In this document: positions 25,632 through 38,460 of the stretch, one piece after another | Layout: every line of letters starts with the position of its first letter | Position numbering within the stretch: position 1 is the stretch's first letter | NCBI RefSeq assembly: GCF_947507565.1 | Contig: NC_089178.1 | Coordinates: 2,232,001 to 2,296,000, forward strand | Source: Oscarella lobularis | Lineage: Eukaryota > Porifera > Homoscleromorpha > Homosclerophorida > Oscarellidae | DNA: 64,000 nucleotides | Direction of reading: 5' to 3' | Position numbers and translations under genes: made by a program | The notes under the pieces: generated by a model | Databases searched by the model: none | The model's input: only the letters and a program-made list of their open reading frames with translations | Told to the model about the DNA's origin: nothing

Positions 25632-28600
25632 ATGAGCGAAGGAAACGTAGCGATGGAGAGTAAACCGGTCAGCCGACCGATAACGGAGGGTGAGGCTCCA
25701 AAAGGACCCATGCCCACTCCTCAATCGGCAGGCCGTCGAGACGACTTGTCGCGAGACGAATCGGGTCGTCTCTTTCCTCTTATCGAAGGAATACGAGAAG
25801 CAGAAGAAAACGGCGAACTGTTGGCGGCAGTCGAAGCCGTCCAGCAGCAAGAGCAACACTCGAAGCAAGACTTTTTGCCTCCTCAAATTTTGGACGCGTT
25901 GCGAAAAACGTCAAAACGAAATCCCAAAATGCAATCCAAAGTAAAACAACAAATAGTCAAACTTGAAAATCGACGTTTTTCTCAGAAAATGAGTGGCTGT
26001 CCTCCGCCGAGCAATCTGTGGAATTATCCTCAAGTGAGATCTAAACTTAAGCATTTGACTGAGCAGCCGCCAAGTCTATCTGGAGCAGGAAAGTAGGAGA
26101 GACCGCACACACTGTGGTAGTATTGCATTCTGAACGTTTCTCTTCTTACCAGGGATATCTCATTTCTGTATGATTCCCATTATTATGAGAGCGAAAAAAC
26201 AAAGGTTGTCGAATCCTGCATTGACGTTTGCAAATCTTATTTTATCTTTCGTTTGAAGGAAACAGTGCTGCCTGATTCCCTAATACCCCAAGAGTATCAC
26301 GTCGTTAAAGATCCTGGAGTGATTGGCTTAGAAATACGAGACGGGTATAAAAGAGTATCATTTTGATGTAGAAAAATGCATTTTCATTTGTAAATGCAGG
26401 AAATTCAGCACAACGCTCGAGGATAAGGAGAAATTGCTGCGCGTCTTTCCATCTAGCTACCCAGCAAGCAGACAGGAAGTGCTGTTGTTGAAAGTAAAAT
26501 TCGTTTGGCTTTAAGATTGCACACACTCACACGTACGCGTCTACAGAACGTGTTAGATGACATGCTACGGAAAGCTGGAATTCAAGACAAAATTGAGGTG
26601 ACTGGACCCACTCAGGCAAGTTCAGTCGCCAGTAGTCCGGACGCCAATTAATTAAATCAAATACCCCTAAAATTAGATGCACCGTCTATTGGAGATTGTT
26701 AAAAAGGAGCAGACAATATATAATGTCGTTTTTCACGAGTTGATTCGTCAGGTGAATTGACGATTTGCTGCGTAATATGCTTTGGGAAATTTGAAAAATT
26801 CCAGGTGTCAGTTCACTGTCTAGAACGTGGACAGCTGCTTTCCACACTGAGGCAAAGGTATGCCGATCTTTTGGACAGAATTCCTCGTCAAGTCAAAAGG
26901 TGACGAGTAGAAGAGTTTCATTATCTCCGAATTTTTAAATATAAATAAATAGTCTTCACGACGAAGTGATGGCTCAGCGAGCCTTGGATCGTCGGTTGGC
27001 ATCAGAACTCAATCGTTTTCACGAAGCAGTGGCGAAATTGACAAAGTACTGCGCGTGACACGATCGTCAAGAAACAATAAAAACTATTGGGATTCCTTTC
27101 AGTGAGTTGTCCGGTGTTCGACAGCATGACATTGCAATAACGGAACAAGCGCGAGAAGCGCAGCAAAGTGTAAGGACAAGTCCACCTTATGTAATTACAC
27201 TAAATCAATACCTTTTCAGCTGGAGTCGGCCTTGTTGGAGTCCGAAAAGAATTCGACCCTTGTCGCGGAGTATCACGACTTGTACGAAATGCAACGTCGT
27301 CGTTTAGAAGCTCAGGTTTTAGAGCTTGTGCGCGAGAAGGACGCCTGGCAAAAGGCAGCCCACGATCTGGCAGCGAAAGTGGCGGAAGAGCAGGGCTTGA
27401 AGTCGGCCAAGCGGATTCAGCTGTGCGAAAAGACGTGGTCGAAATTGGCCGGTCACTTTGCTGTGGTTCTCGGAGACAGAGACACGCAACAGGTGAGAAG
27501 GCGCACGCTCTGGGTGAAAAACGAAAGAAAGGCGAATATCTTTTCAGTTGTCTGAACTTCAAAGCTACGTGCAAACGTGGAGAGAACTGTTGTCTAGCGT
27601 GACGCAAAGTTTGACTAAACAAGACATTGGAATGAAAGAGAGGGTGGGTCAAATGATTTGTATGTCTGCAATGATTTTTGACTTTACTTTGCAGCTTGAG
27701 GATGTTGTTCAGAGAATGGAGAACTGGTCCAAAGAGATTTCTCGGTTCGAAGAAACTATGCTTTTTGAATTCGCTTAGTATTTTCATTGCCATTAGTGGA
27801 ACAGAAAGTGGCGTGGTGCCAGAGTCTATCAAGGTTCGACAACTTTGGCTAGACATCAAGTCTTGGGAGGACGTGAGTCCTTTCTATACAAGCAGGCTCT
27901 TAGAAGCATATGTCTATTTCATTAAGATCATGAGTCAAGAATCGGAGCGTTTTACTGGCGACACTGTGCTAGAGTGGCAAGAAAAATTGCAGAAGATCTC
28001 AAAACAGGTACAATGTTTAACTTTTTTGTTAATTTTACTCAATAACTTGGTCTGAATTAAATGAAGGTCGAGGGATGGACAGAAACGGCAATACAGTTAT
28101 TTAATCGGCACCGAGCGGTAAAAGAAGATTCAAAGGAGGAGTCCGACGACGAACGACTGGCCAATGACGAGGAAATGAAGAAAGTAAACGAGGTGAAAAA
28201 TCCTTCCGTTATTCGGGTGCAGTGGAATTTTTATGACGTTACACAGACTATGGAAACCTGTTTGAATCAGTTGCGAATTCGCGCTAGTGGAGAAAACGGT
28301 AATTCATGCAATTACGCTTAGCCGAGTCAAATGTTTTTGTTTGTTTGATACAAGGATTGGCTCGGTGTTTCATTCATTTGATCGGTCCTTTGGAAACTTG
28401 GGCTGCTAAGCTCAATTTAGCCACGTCGGGAAATTCGCTTGCAGATTCTGAATGGAGACGGTTAGACAAATAATGCTATGCAATTTTTGTACCAAACATT
28501 TTGTCTTTTCTCCCCCAGGCTTATTGAAAACATGGATGACTGGATCAGTGAAATACAAGCAGCCATTGATAAAATTGGAAGCCCAATACGAGAAAGCGCT

Positions 28601-30017
28601 ACGTCTCTTCACGAAGAAGAAGATCTGTATGTTTATAGAATTTTGATCAAATCATTGTCTGATGTTTTTTTCTTCCTAATTATGTAGTATCAAAACAGAC
28701 GTCCTCATCAAAGACGTTCAAAAATGGATAAGCTCTACGTGCAATGCAATCGACAACGAGGACGGTGCAATTGCTGAGGAAGTAAGTGATGCGTACCGTA
28801 GTCGGCGTATAAATGGGAAAGCCTTCTCATCATTGTCTCAGGTGTCTCAATTGCATGCTGATATGATTCGTTGGATGATCAGCATATTACTTTGCCTTAC
28901 CGAAACGGAATCGGAACCAGCAACCACTGGATCTGATCATTCAGAAATAGAAAGTGCTATTGACTTGAAAGCAAGTGGCGATGTTTTGGGAAGTCGACTT
29001 GCTAGACTGACGCTCAAAATCAACAAGTAGCATATTTCCGTGGTCGGTCTATAGGCGATATTAGTACTGATTTTTTTAGGTGTTGCACCGACATTCTTCA
29101 AGATCAACTGCAGTCAGCGCAAGGATTGTCCAACGAAGACGTAGCGGAAATGGAAATTCGTGATCTGAAGCGACTTCAATCAGAGTTCAACGAATGGAAG
29201 AAAACGGCTATGCTCCTAGTTGACGAACTGATAGCAAAAAGCGCCGGACTACCGCTACCTAGCACGTCGCGTACCAACATCGAAATCACCGATCCCGTGG
29301 CAGTTCAACGAGAGGCAGAAGGAAAGAAAGAAGAAAAGAGCATTGGTGGCGGCGGCGGAATCCAAGTGTTAGGATCTGATGACAACGTGCACGCAGTGTC
29401 GTTGGAAAGTGTTATGAAGGAAACTACGGTGGGTAGGCATAATGAAAAGAGGTGTTCCTTTGATTTATCATCATTAGGAATCAAGTCATTCGATCAGAAC
29501 TCCTAGCGCTAACGCTTTGGCCTCAGACACTCGTATATTACACGGAAAAAGAGATATACAGGTTTTTTTTTATTTGTTTCTTCTAGCAATTCCTGTTGGT
29601 CGAACGGGAAGTTCTCATGATGCTCTATTATCTGCTGTCGAGTCATTGCAGCAGCAGCTCAAGTGAGTACGATGGCTCGCGTACTCGTTCAGATAGTTGT
29701 TGCTTGTGCCGTTTAGGAAAGCCGAAGGCAAAGCGTCAACTGCGGAAGAGCGAGCAGAAAAAGTGAACGGCGAACTGAAGGAGGCAAATGATAAGTTGCA
29801 AAAAGTGCGAGACAGAGAAACGCAGTTAGAAAAAGAACTCAAGACCTTGCAGCAACAGCTGCAATTGTCTCCAAAACGGGCTGGGACTCCAGGTCGACCA
29901 TCATCAAAGCAATCGTCAGGGCATGCCTCGAAACGACCACCCCCAACGAAAAAACTCAGTGACCGACCGATGTCTAGAAACAGTCCGGCCCCGCAGCATG
30001 CAATTGCCAAGAAATGA
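25632..30017 (+). CDS. AXDND1: Axonemal dynein light chain domain-containing protein 1
   Basis: AXDND1 is a sperm flagellum and axoneme coiled-coil protein in mammals. Exon 1 starts at 25632 and includes LKHLTEQPPSLSGAGK, joined to DISFLYDSHYY after 26150, exactly as in human AXDND1. Further exons give IPQEYHVVKDPGV, LRVFPSSYPASRQEVLLL, then the dynein light chain-like domain: IYNVVFHELIRQVSVHC, LDRIPRQVKSLHDEVMAQRA and LVAEYHDLYEMQRRRLEAQV. The second half is helical and less conserved. A coiled coil from 29720 is followed by a basic Pro/Ser tail ending QHAIAKK at 30017. About 18 exons with introns of mostly 50-90 bases. It implies a motile-cilium programme in this organism. Confidence 0.95.
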
Positions 30018-30208
30018 ATTCTATCGAATTCTATAGTTATATTTCTCCGGATTAGTCTACTTTTCTCACAAGGTGCGATGACAGGAGACGTGTAGGTTTC
30101 TTATTAGTCTTCAAGAGGTAAATCGAAATCTGAAAGTCAAAAATAAATAAATAGGAAAATCACGCTATCCGGGACAGGCGTTTAAATTAATTAACTCTAG
30201 AACGTTCT

Positions 30209-31133
30209 ATGGCGCTGGCGAAGGCAAGCAGTGTACGGCGATCGACGCTTCTGTCTAATCGCGTTTGTTTAGTTGCGACTCGATTCCGCGGAGCTGAGCG
30301 AATTGCTCGGAAAGGCAGATAGAGAAAGAACGAAAGGGTGTCTGCTACGTGAGTTGAACGTCATCCAGAAGGAGATTCAGGCGCTGGAAGAAGCCGAGCG
30401 TCACAAACCAGCGTCAGGAACGGAAGCAACGAACGCGCAGCGAGCAAACCCGAAAGCGTACGTGAAGAAAATCACGACATATGGTAAAGCACGTGGACGA
30501 AAAAAGATAAAAATATTGATAGGAGTTGTTAGGTTGGGATCAGACCGATAGGAGCGTAAAGATCTACGTTGATCTTTCTGGAGTGGAGAAACTGCCTCCG
30601 GAAAATGTCCAAGTTGTTTTCGATAAAAAGTTAGGCACCGGAAAACGATTGTCTTTCTTGCAGTTCTGACTGCTTGTTTGCTAAAGGTCCGTTTGTCTTG
30701 ATGTGTTGGGTCTCGCTGGGAAAAATCACCAATTGCATATTCTCAACCTGCTGGAAACTATATCACCAGATAAGTCATCATATAAGGTTAGGCAGTGACT
30801 CCCCAATTTGCCCTCTCGTGAATGAGAAGTATGTCTTTAGGTGAAGAGCGGGTCTGTATATATAACTCTTGTCAAAGTAAAGGAAGCGAAATGGGACAGT
30901 CTTGTGCCTCAGAAGAAGAAAGAGTAATTGACAAATGATTTTTAACTAATTAAGTTTTTATAGTTGATTTTCTCAGAACGCCTAAATTTGATAAGGATGG
31001 CGATCCGAACAAAGGCATCATGGACATGATGAAAAACATGTACCAGGATGGCGACGATGAAATGAAGCGCATTATTGCTAAAGCGTGGACAGAGTCGCAA
31101 GAGAAACAGGCAGGAAAAGGACTTGACGACTAA
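30209..31133 (+). CDS. CACYBP: Calcyclin-binding protein (SIP)
   Basis: CACYBP/SIP bridges SIAH1 to SKP1 for beta-catenin turnover and binds S100 proteins. Exons: 30209 to about 30223-30232, 30273-30483, 30533-30629, 30687-30786, 30841 to about 30923, and about 30978-31133. Family features: a helical-hairpin N-terminus (LDSAELSELLGKA), the CS domain WDQTDRSVKIYVDLSGVEKL and PPENVQVVFD, and the SGS domain GIMDMMKNMYQDGDDEMKRI with AKAWTESQEKQ near the end. For exon 1, both a GC donor after 30223 and a GT donor after 30232 keep the frame. Length is close to the human protein. The gene follows AXDND1 after about 190 bases. Confidence 0.95.
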
Positions 31134-31399
31134 AGTAGAAATGACCTTAGGCCAGCAGCTTTGCCTGAGAAAAATAAATGAGAATGTAGTACATACGGTC
31201 CGTCACGTGACGTTTTGTCTACATATACGAGTGCACTGCATGTATAAAGCTTCTCCATCGAACGGATGTCCAAAAATCCTAATCAGCGCAGCACCATGTG
31301 GAGCCATCTGGAGCAAGTGAAAAATGTGCGAAAATAGCGTTGCTACTGCGCATGCGGGACTGCCTTATCCGCCTTACGAACGCGAGATCAAGCGAAAGG

Positions 31400-32098
31400 A
31401 TGAAAGAAGATGTCGTGTGGCCATCTCGTGGAAAGAACATAGGAGGCAACGTGTTCTACAGGTACGTCATCGATCGGATCCGCGGAAAGCTTCGAACGAA
31501 TCTTTCGTTCTCCAAGCGAGGTGACGATCAACGGCGAAAAACTGCGAGTCGGCGATTGCGCTCACGTCTTCTCGACGCCGTCCAACGCTCCATACGTCTG
31601 CCGCATACTGAATCTCTTCGTCGACGCGGGAAACGACAACACAGCCGAAGTGCAGTGGTATCACACGCTGGACGAGCTCACCGGCGAGAGCGCGATCGTC
31701 CCGAAGCGACGCAGCCTTCGTAAGATCGTCGCCACCTATTTGAAGCGTATCGATGCGCGAGAAAACGAAGTCTTCGCCGGCTACACGGAAAAAGTGCTTC
31801 TGGCGAGCATCTGCGGTCGCTGTCGGATCATGCTCTACGGCGTCAAGGAAAAATTGCCCAAGCCGGACGAAGCAGATGTCTACAGTTGTCGTCTTGCTTA
31901 CGATAATACGCGAACGCGATTTGACGCCTTGGATGACATAGCCACGCGAGTGCGCGAGTTGACGCCTGCTGCTAAGAATGAGTTGTTCGTGGAACCCATC
32001 ACCGAGAAGTTGATTCGTCGTGTGAGTGAGAAGGAAAAGGCGGAAAAATCGAATTCGAGATCCTGGTATCGCCGAAAGAGGGCTCTTAGGCGGATCTT

Positions 32099-32132
<34 letters not shown>

Positions 32133-32843
32133 GAGGTAGCTGAGAGCGAGGACGAGGATGAGGAGACGAAAAGCTTGGTCGATAGTAGTGAAGAAGAAGA
32201 AAAGGACAGTGAGACGAAGAGAGAAGTGAAACGTGAAGCAAGCAGTGCGCCAGAAAGCAACGACAGTGAAACAGAGGCTGTTGGACAGGAGTTGAATGTG
32301 CAGGTGATTGACGATGAAGAAGAAGAGGAAGAAGAGGAAGGGAAGGCAGTGACGGGTTGTATCACCAGCAGCGATTCTAATCTCGATAGCAGCAACAGCA
32401 GTGACAGAGTCGTGCCGAAGCGAAAGCGAGTCACTTCCATGAGCAGCAGCAGCAGCAGCAGTAGCGGCGGCGAAGACATGAAAGCGATGAATGGGAAACC
32501 GAAGCAGAACATGGCCAAGAAGCTTAACGACAGCGAAGACTCTGAACCACCTCTTGATGACAGCAGTGACGACAACAGAGAGAATGGGGATGAGGAGGCT
32601 TCTGATACTAGTGCATCAGAAGAGTATCCGCCGCACTCGCTGAAGCAACGGCGGCGACGCGGCTTTAGACCAGAAAAAATAGGCGTGGAGATGATGGAGA
32701 TCAGCGGATCTCATGGGCGGAGTGGCAGAAAAAGAGAATCATTGGCTGTAGTTCGTGCTCTGGAAGATCGGCTTTCAAAAATGGAGAAAGATTTCAACGT
32801 GTGTAAAAAGTACGTAAAGAAACTGAAAAAGCATCTAGAGTAA
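31400..32843 (+). CDS. BAH-domain protein resembling the ORC1 N-terminus, no AAA+ domain
   Basis: Two exons, 31400-31461 and 31517-32843, join at FY|SEVTINGEKLRVGDCAHVF. Residues of roughly 20-150 form a BAH domain with APYVCRILNLFVDAGNDN, TAEVQWYHTLDEL and NEVFAGYTEKVLLASICGRC, most like the BAH of ORC1. The rest is acidic and Ser/Asp/Glu-rich with a run of ten or more Asp from 32099. It ends in a short coiled coil (LEDRLSKMEKDFNVCKKYVK) before the stop at 32841-32843. The ORC1 AAA+ ATPase and winged helix are absent, so this is either an ORC1 paralogue fragment that became its own gene or an independent BAH chromatin reader. A poly-A signal lies at 32938-32943. The start at 31400 is tentative. 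Confidence 0.75.
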
Positions 32844-33499
32844 GAGTAAGAAGAGTTCATGTTATAAGGCTGGCGTTTGGCTGCTCATGTTCGGTGTCCT
32901 AATCTTTGTTCGGTGTTATTTCATTATTAGGACAAATAATAAAAGGGTCTTCTTCAGCTGAAACTTCTGCATCATCCTTTCCCATCACTGAGGTACACGG
33001 GAGCGTTTAGAAATTTGTTTGCGCGTCATCAGAGTGGTAAGGCGGTAGGCAAATTATCTCATGGCGTCTTTCTCTCTTATGTTTATTCAGAATTTCGTAT
33101 TCGTGGTGAGAGGGTGCATATTTGGCAGGTGTTCCATGTGCTATTTATAGCGAAACCGGCACGAGTGCCAGAAATTGATTGCTTCCCACTCCAGACTGGT
33201 GATCAAATAATCCATATCTATCTATCTACCGCAGATCTGCATATGGAATGACTAGAAAATGAATCGGTCCGAGCCTGTGTGGTCGAGTTCGTCCGCAATC
33301 AAAATGCGGATTCTCGTGGTCAGTTCTAAGTGTATTCAAGTCTCAATGCATATTCAGTCTACGACAGCATCCACCGGAAATCAATTCCGATGGTGCTCAA
33401 GTCCCTCGACTAACTAGAAACAGTGTCATGTCAATTGGAAAAGAAAAAACGGCCGCGGGTACAGTACAGTGTTTATGACCCGTAATTAATTTTTTCGCT
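32844..33499. other. Intergenic region, 3' ends of the BAH gene and ADAMTS-like gene
   Basis: 656 bases between two convergent genes. AATAAA at 32938-32943 would end the plus-strand transcript. The rest carries only short unsupported frames and no recognised RNA or repeat. Confidence 0.5.
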
Positions 33500-36400
33500 T
33501 CAATTGGCTCCATTGCACGTGGCGCAACATTTGGGGCCGTAGACCCGATGCGAGCAAAGATTGTAATGACGAACGAGATCGCAATTGGACTCCCGATCTG
33601 TGCACTTTGCTAGATAATCAAAGACGATTTTTAGGAGATGAAATTCCTTATCCGGGAAGGTTACTTACGACATTGAGGAAGATGTGCGCAGTGCTCTACC
33701 TCTGGTGGCTTTTGGTCGTCTTCGCAATTCTCGGGATCGACCGGACTGGGACCCGAAAAGCAGAGCACTGGTCGTTTGCGGACAGGCACATCGGAGCCCG
33801 GATCGTAGCACGAAGGCTTGCACTGCGAGAGGAAAAACACGAGGTGAGCTGTTACCGCACTCGACTCGATCGACCTCGCGCCCCAGACTTACCTCTCCCC
33901 AAAGACCCTTCACCCATTCACCGGTTTTGTTCGGACACGGACCCAAATCCCACGTTTCAGCCTTCAGGGGAAGTTTCTTAGTCGGATCACATTTCGAATC
34001 GGGTAGCGGGTAGAGTGGGCGCCCGTTTTGAGCACCGTAGCACTTGGCCACCGATCTGCGACTTCCGCGACCGCACGTTGTCGTCGTCGTCGTTTGGCTC
34101 TGATAGTACCATGTGATCGCCGTGCAGGCACTCGTTTCGTAGCATTCTCGAGACTGCTGAGTTTTCTCAGCCGGATCGCACGGTCCACCTCCCTTGCACT
34201 CGACGGTGCAATTTTGAACTCCCTTTCCGCATTGATTGGAGCACTATATAGAGAAGGACTCGATCATCACCTGTTCTATAAAACAATTCTCCTACGTACT
34301 TCCGAACACGACTTGACGACCCACGTTCCTACACACCACGGTCGTCCGGCGCACGAACGCCTCGCTTTGGGTGCTTTTCCAAGACAGAGCTCCGGCTCTA
34401 CCTCGTCAAGTTGCCCGTTGATTCGCTGGATGCAGACGACGTTTCTTGTTCCGCACGTCTTGTTGCAATAGGACCAATCGTCTGTTGACCATCTGCGAAA
34501 AAATGTTTGAAGATAAGTTAGGTCTTGAGTTTTTTTGAAACTCACTGCGGTGGACAGGGATGCCTTCTGCATTTCTTTTCTCGACGTGCGGGACGGTCCA
34601 GTCCGGCTATGGAACAAATGATGTCATCGACGTATTTCTCCTTCTTTTTGCATGCCAATGTTTCCAGCTTGATTCCTAACGGTGAACGAAATCGATAGGT
34701 CGTCTACTTGTCCTTACATAGTTTTCAGACCTCCTCCGCATGACTCTGAGCATCTGCCGTAGCCAAGTGATACCCACTCCGGGCTTTCGTTTTCATTTGA
34801 ATTGCTTTCAACGGGATGTCGCTCTATGGGGACCTGGGCAACAATGCCGAAGAGTAAAACGGCTACTGTCGCTTGGATACGTAAAACCAACCTCTTGCTT
34901 TGTCTTTGGTACCGATGGTAATACGACGTAGTCAAGTGCTCTGGAGTTGCTTTTAATCGGAAGGAAAGCCGGCAGCGTTGTCTTTTCTATAGTCTGACTC
35001 TCGGACTCATCTGGATGACCCGGAAGAGCGTATGAAATGCTAACGTGAATCTTCAGTCGTTCACCCAAAACGATTGCCTATGAGGTGTTATATAAAAGAA
35101 TGAAAACGACCAAGTTACTTGCACTCACCGTGACGTTGAGTGGCTTGGAAATCACGCCTCGTGCCGACAGAACGTCTTGACCCTTACGATGTTTGTCGCG
35201 GACTGTCGTGTAACTGACTAGCACGCTGTCGACTAGAACGCTTCTCGTCCCTTCGAGACGTACGTCGAGTAGCGTGGCATTTTCGCTGGGCTTCACTTCG
35301 TTGACGTAGTAACGATCGTTTCTTCTGAGTCCTGAAAAGGAAAAGGATAGCAGTCATTTCGTAAAATCGCTACAAAGATTTACCCAGAAAAACAGCTACT
35401 GGTCTGACTAATATTTTCTGAACGATCTTTATGTTTCGTGCTCTCGAAGGAATTTCGTAAAGCCAGTAGTCACCGTTCGATGCGCGCTCGTCAACACTCA
35501 TATGAACTGTGACCGTCTTGCAAGATTGGCCATTTCCGCCGCACTCGCCGCAGACGTCATACGTCTTCCGTATTGCACCCGGTCGGGCGATGACGCCGTC
35601 GCACCCCGTCAGCTGCGTATACGAAAAACCGCGTTGAAACAGATGAATCTATTCAGTTCATTTCGTACCAAGCAACGACCTCCTGCACACACGCCGGGCG
35701 CCAGGGGATCTTCGTGGCACGGCGTTCCGTCGTAGACTTTATCCCAGGTCGTGTAGCGATTTTGGCTCGAATTTCCGCTCAAGTCTGTGCAGTGGAGATG
35801 GCACGGATTTAAAGCTGCGCACAAGAAGTTGTTTCCTTTTCGTTTCGCTGTCTCCCGCTGTCATATCTACTTACTGTGATTGTAGTAAGGAACCCATTCG
35901 GATGGCGAGGCGGACATTGCGTTGAGTAGTTGACACTGTTCGGCTCTGTAATCGGATCCATCTGTGCATTTCTGCGAAGACGATAAGATCGATGACGCCA
36001 ATAATTTTTGACAACCAAACCTCGAGAGAGCAAGATTGATAATCGACATCAGGTCCATTGCAGACTGGTGGACACTTTGTCGACGAGGAATCCGTATTCG
36101 TCGATCTGTAACAGACGAATAAAAATGCCTCATTTATTTACGGACGCAAATAGAAAGGCACTCCGGCCAATAAAATATTAGGGTGCCCAATCGATAGCAA
36201 TGGTTTCTCTAAGTGACCCTCCGCAGGCGTTGTGCGCAAATGGTGATTAGGTGCCTAATTTAAACTGACCACAACCTTTTCCTCTTCGCTTCGGTTTGAT
36301 CTTCGGGAACACATCGACGCGTTCGGCGCGTTACGCCTCCGCCGCACGTGCGAGAGCACGACGACCATCCAGACCAGTTTTCCCAATAGCCCGGTCGCTC

Positions 36401-36671
36401 GTCGCATAAAGGCTTCTCTATTGGGTTCTACAGACACGAAAGGCAATGAATTGCGGCAAGGAGAATAATGCATATGAGCTAGGGCCGCGGCGCGAAGCCC
36501 CATATCATGATGACGTACGTACAGTGAACGAATTGATTACAGTCGCAAACGTACCTCTTCTCTCGGCTGGCGTAAAGATTTTCCGACGACTTGCTGAGTG
36601 AATAGAAAGACCACCGACAACGGCAGCAAAAGCAGTAGCGAGTTTTCAAATAAACCCTTCCTGCGAGAGGG
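33500..36671 (-). CDS. ADAMTS-like secreted matrix protein (TSP1 - Cys-rich - spacer - TSP1 array - PLAC)
   Basis: ADAMTSL/papilin proteins share the ancillary domains of ADAMTS proteases and work in extracellular matrix and fibrillin assembly. Reading down the minus strand: a hydrophobic signal segment [15 protein letters not shown] near 36620, though the initiating codon is unresolved; TSP1 with [20 protein letters not shown] near 36350; the ADAMTS Cys-rich block ([31 protein letters not shown]); [11 protein letters not shown] and [14 protein letters not shown]; and the spacer ([17 protein letters not shown]). Several TSP1 modules follow ([41 protein letters not shown]). A C-terminal PLAC domain with six Cys ends CCATCNGAN at 33500. 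No metalloprotease domain or HExxH motif is found. About 14 exons; small ones may be missed. Confidence 0.85.
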
Positions 36672-38460
36672 AGTGCTAATTCAATTTCGATTTGCAGCGT
36701 GCACGAATAGAGCATGGGCTCTACGACTCTACGACGCTCGCACAACTATCGATCAGCAGCTTGACTTGCCTAGTTCGGTGCATGACTTCGGATCGATCCG
36801 TCGGATGTTGTGCGCCTATTGATGATCTGAGTGCAAATGACCCGCCGTGGATTTGGATGGCTGTTAAATAGGCCGCTGCTCTCTTTTCGACCGTGGGGGC
36901 CTACACGTACATTACGAAATGTTTGTTTTTGCCATTACCATCTGCTTGACGAACTGGGCTTCGCTGCCTCGCTTCTCGCTCCGCCCCAAGCTCACGTGCG
37001 CGATCAGAGGGAGACCATTTGACTGCATTAGCAAAATGTCCATAAAACGCAGACTAATGTTCGGCTTCCCAAAACTAGACGTGCGTGCGTGCGAGCAAGG
37101 AGAGACGCTCTCGCCGCCAGTCTGCCTGCCAGTTGATTATATAAGCCGACTGTGTATGTGTCTGTAATGAATTTGCATCGGTTTGTGACAAAGGCAGCAC
37201 GCAACACCGGTTGAATCGAGTAAACGAGTCCATATCACGCTTGTTTGAATAAGGCGACTGATGGATATCATGCGCATAGTCACCACTTCCCTAATTGGCA
37301 GCTCGTCTAAAACTAAAGTGATCAGCTGAAAGATATGTAAATGTGTCGAGGAAAGGTCAAAGCGCTGTGGAAATAGATTGCTGCGAGAAATCAAAATGCA
37401 ATATGTACCACGACCGGGGGTCGTGTTTTTGGAGGGAAATCGGGGTTTCTGCGAAAATCACAACTCTATCAAGCTGAAATAATAACGAGATCGGAAAGAT
37501 CCTGTCAAAGTGGGGAACAAGCTGGGCAGTATTCGGTAGGTCTTGTTTATTAAGAAGCATTTCTCGTCTTCTTCTCCGCGCGTCGTCGCACCCTCAAGAG
37601 TTAGTTGCCTTGCCTTACGTAAACGAATAAACATTCAGACGTCATTGTCGCCCTCGAAACGCCTGTTTTGTTGCCTACGTCGATGGTGCCCCCATGAAGT
37701 GTTGACTCGACCCGAGCGTCAACAAATAGGCTCAGAGCTTAAGCGCAGACCTCCTCGACGGGCTGTGTGTTTTCTCAACGACACGCGCGCACGATCGAGG
37801 CTTCGGACCGGGTACGGCCTGCCCCACGCTTGGCCATGCTACTATGCAAGCTTGGTTAGTAAAATTCAGCTGTACATACATAGCCATATTTTAGTTCCAC
37901 CGTATAGTTCCCTATCCAATTAAACCGCACCCCCTGGGACATGTCTAGTTTACCCTGCATGGGTTTACTGTGCATCGATCATCGATCTCATCCTGTATAA
38001 ATGACATGCTGTCGAGTCGTCAAGTGTCCGCGTCTTTTTTTGGTCATGTCCCCCCACAAGACGCGCAGCAAGCCACTTTGCCCGAATTTGCAACTTTGCG
38101 GCGCGTCGCGGCAGACTGTGACCTACTGCAAATACGGTTCCGTTACGTCTCTGCATGTGGAAGGTTGATCTGCATGTACGCAATTCGAGTGCGTCACTTG
38201 CCCTTTGCATAGGCATGCCGACTCAATGAACGAGAACTTAGCGCACAATTGAAGCAAAATTCAGTAAATTGGTCTTGACCATCACAACGGCCGATGCATT
38301 GGGAAATATCGAGCAGCAACTGCTAAAGACTGCCGTACAATCACGCGTAGGCTCTCCAAACCACCGATCTACGTAATCCATTGCCCACCCAGAACGCGCC
38401 TCTCCGGGACATCACCGTTGATATGTACAGTCATCACGCGTCGTAGCAACCGAATGTAAA
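36672..38460. other. Gene-poor gap of about 1.8 kb
   Basis: The second-largest gap in the window, between the divergent ADAMTS-like gene and AK8. Short frames on both strands look random and have no family resemblance. I see no tandem repeat, transposon or RNA gene. It presumably holds the promoters and first noncoding exons of both neighbours; ADAMTS-like genes often have long regulatory regions. Confidence 0.5.

Noticed and set aside
30209-30232. Certain GC-AG intron in CACYBP
   Set aside because: A GT donor nine bases further on (after 30232) keeps the same frame, so the GC donor is only one option.
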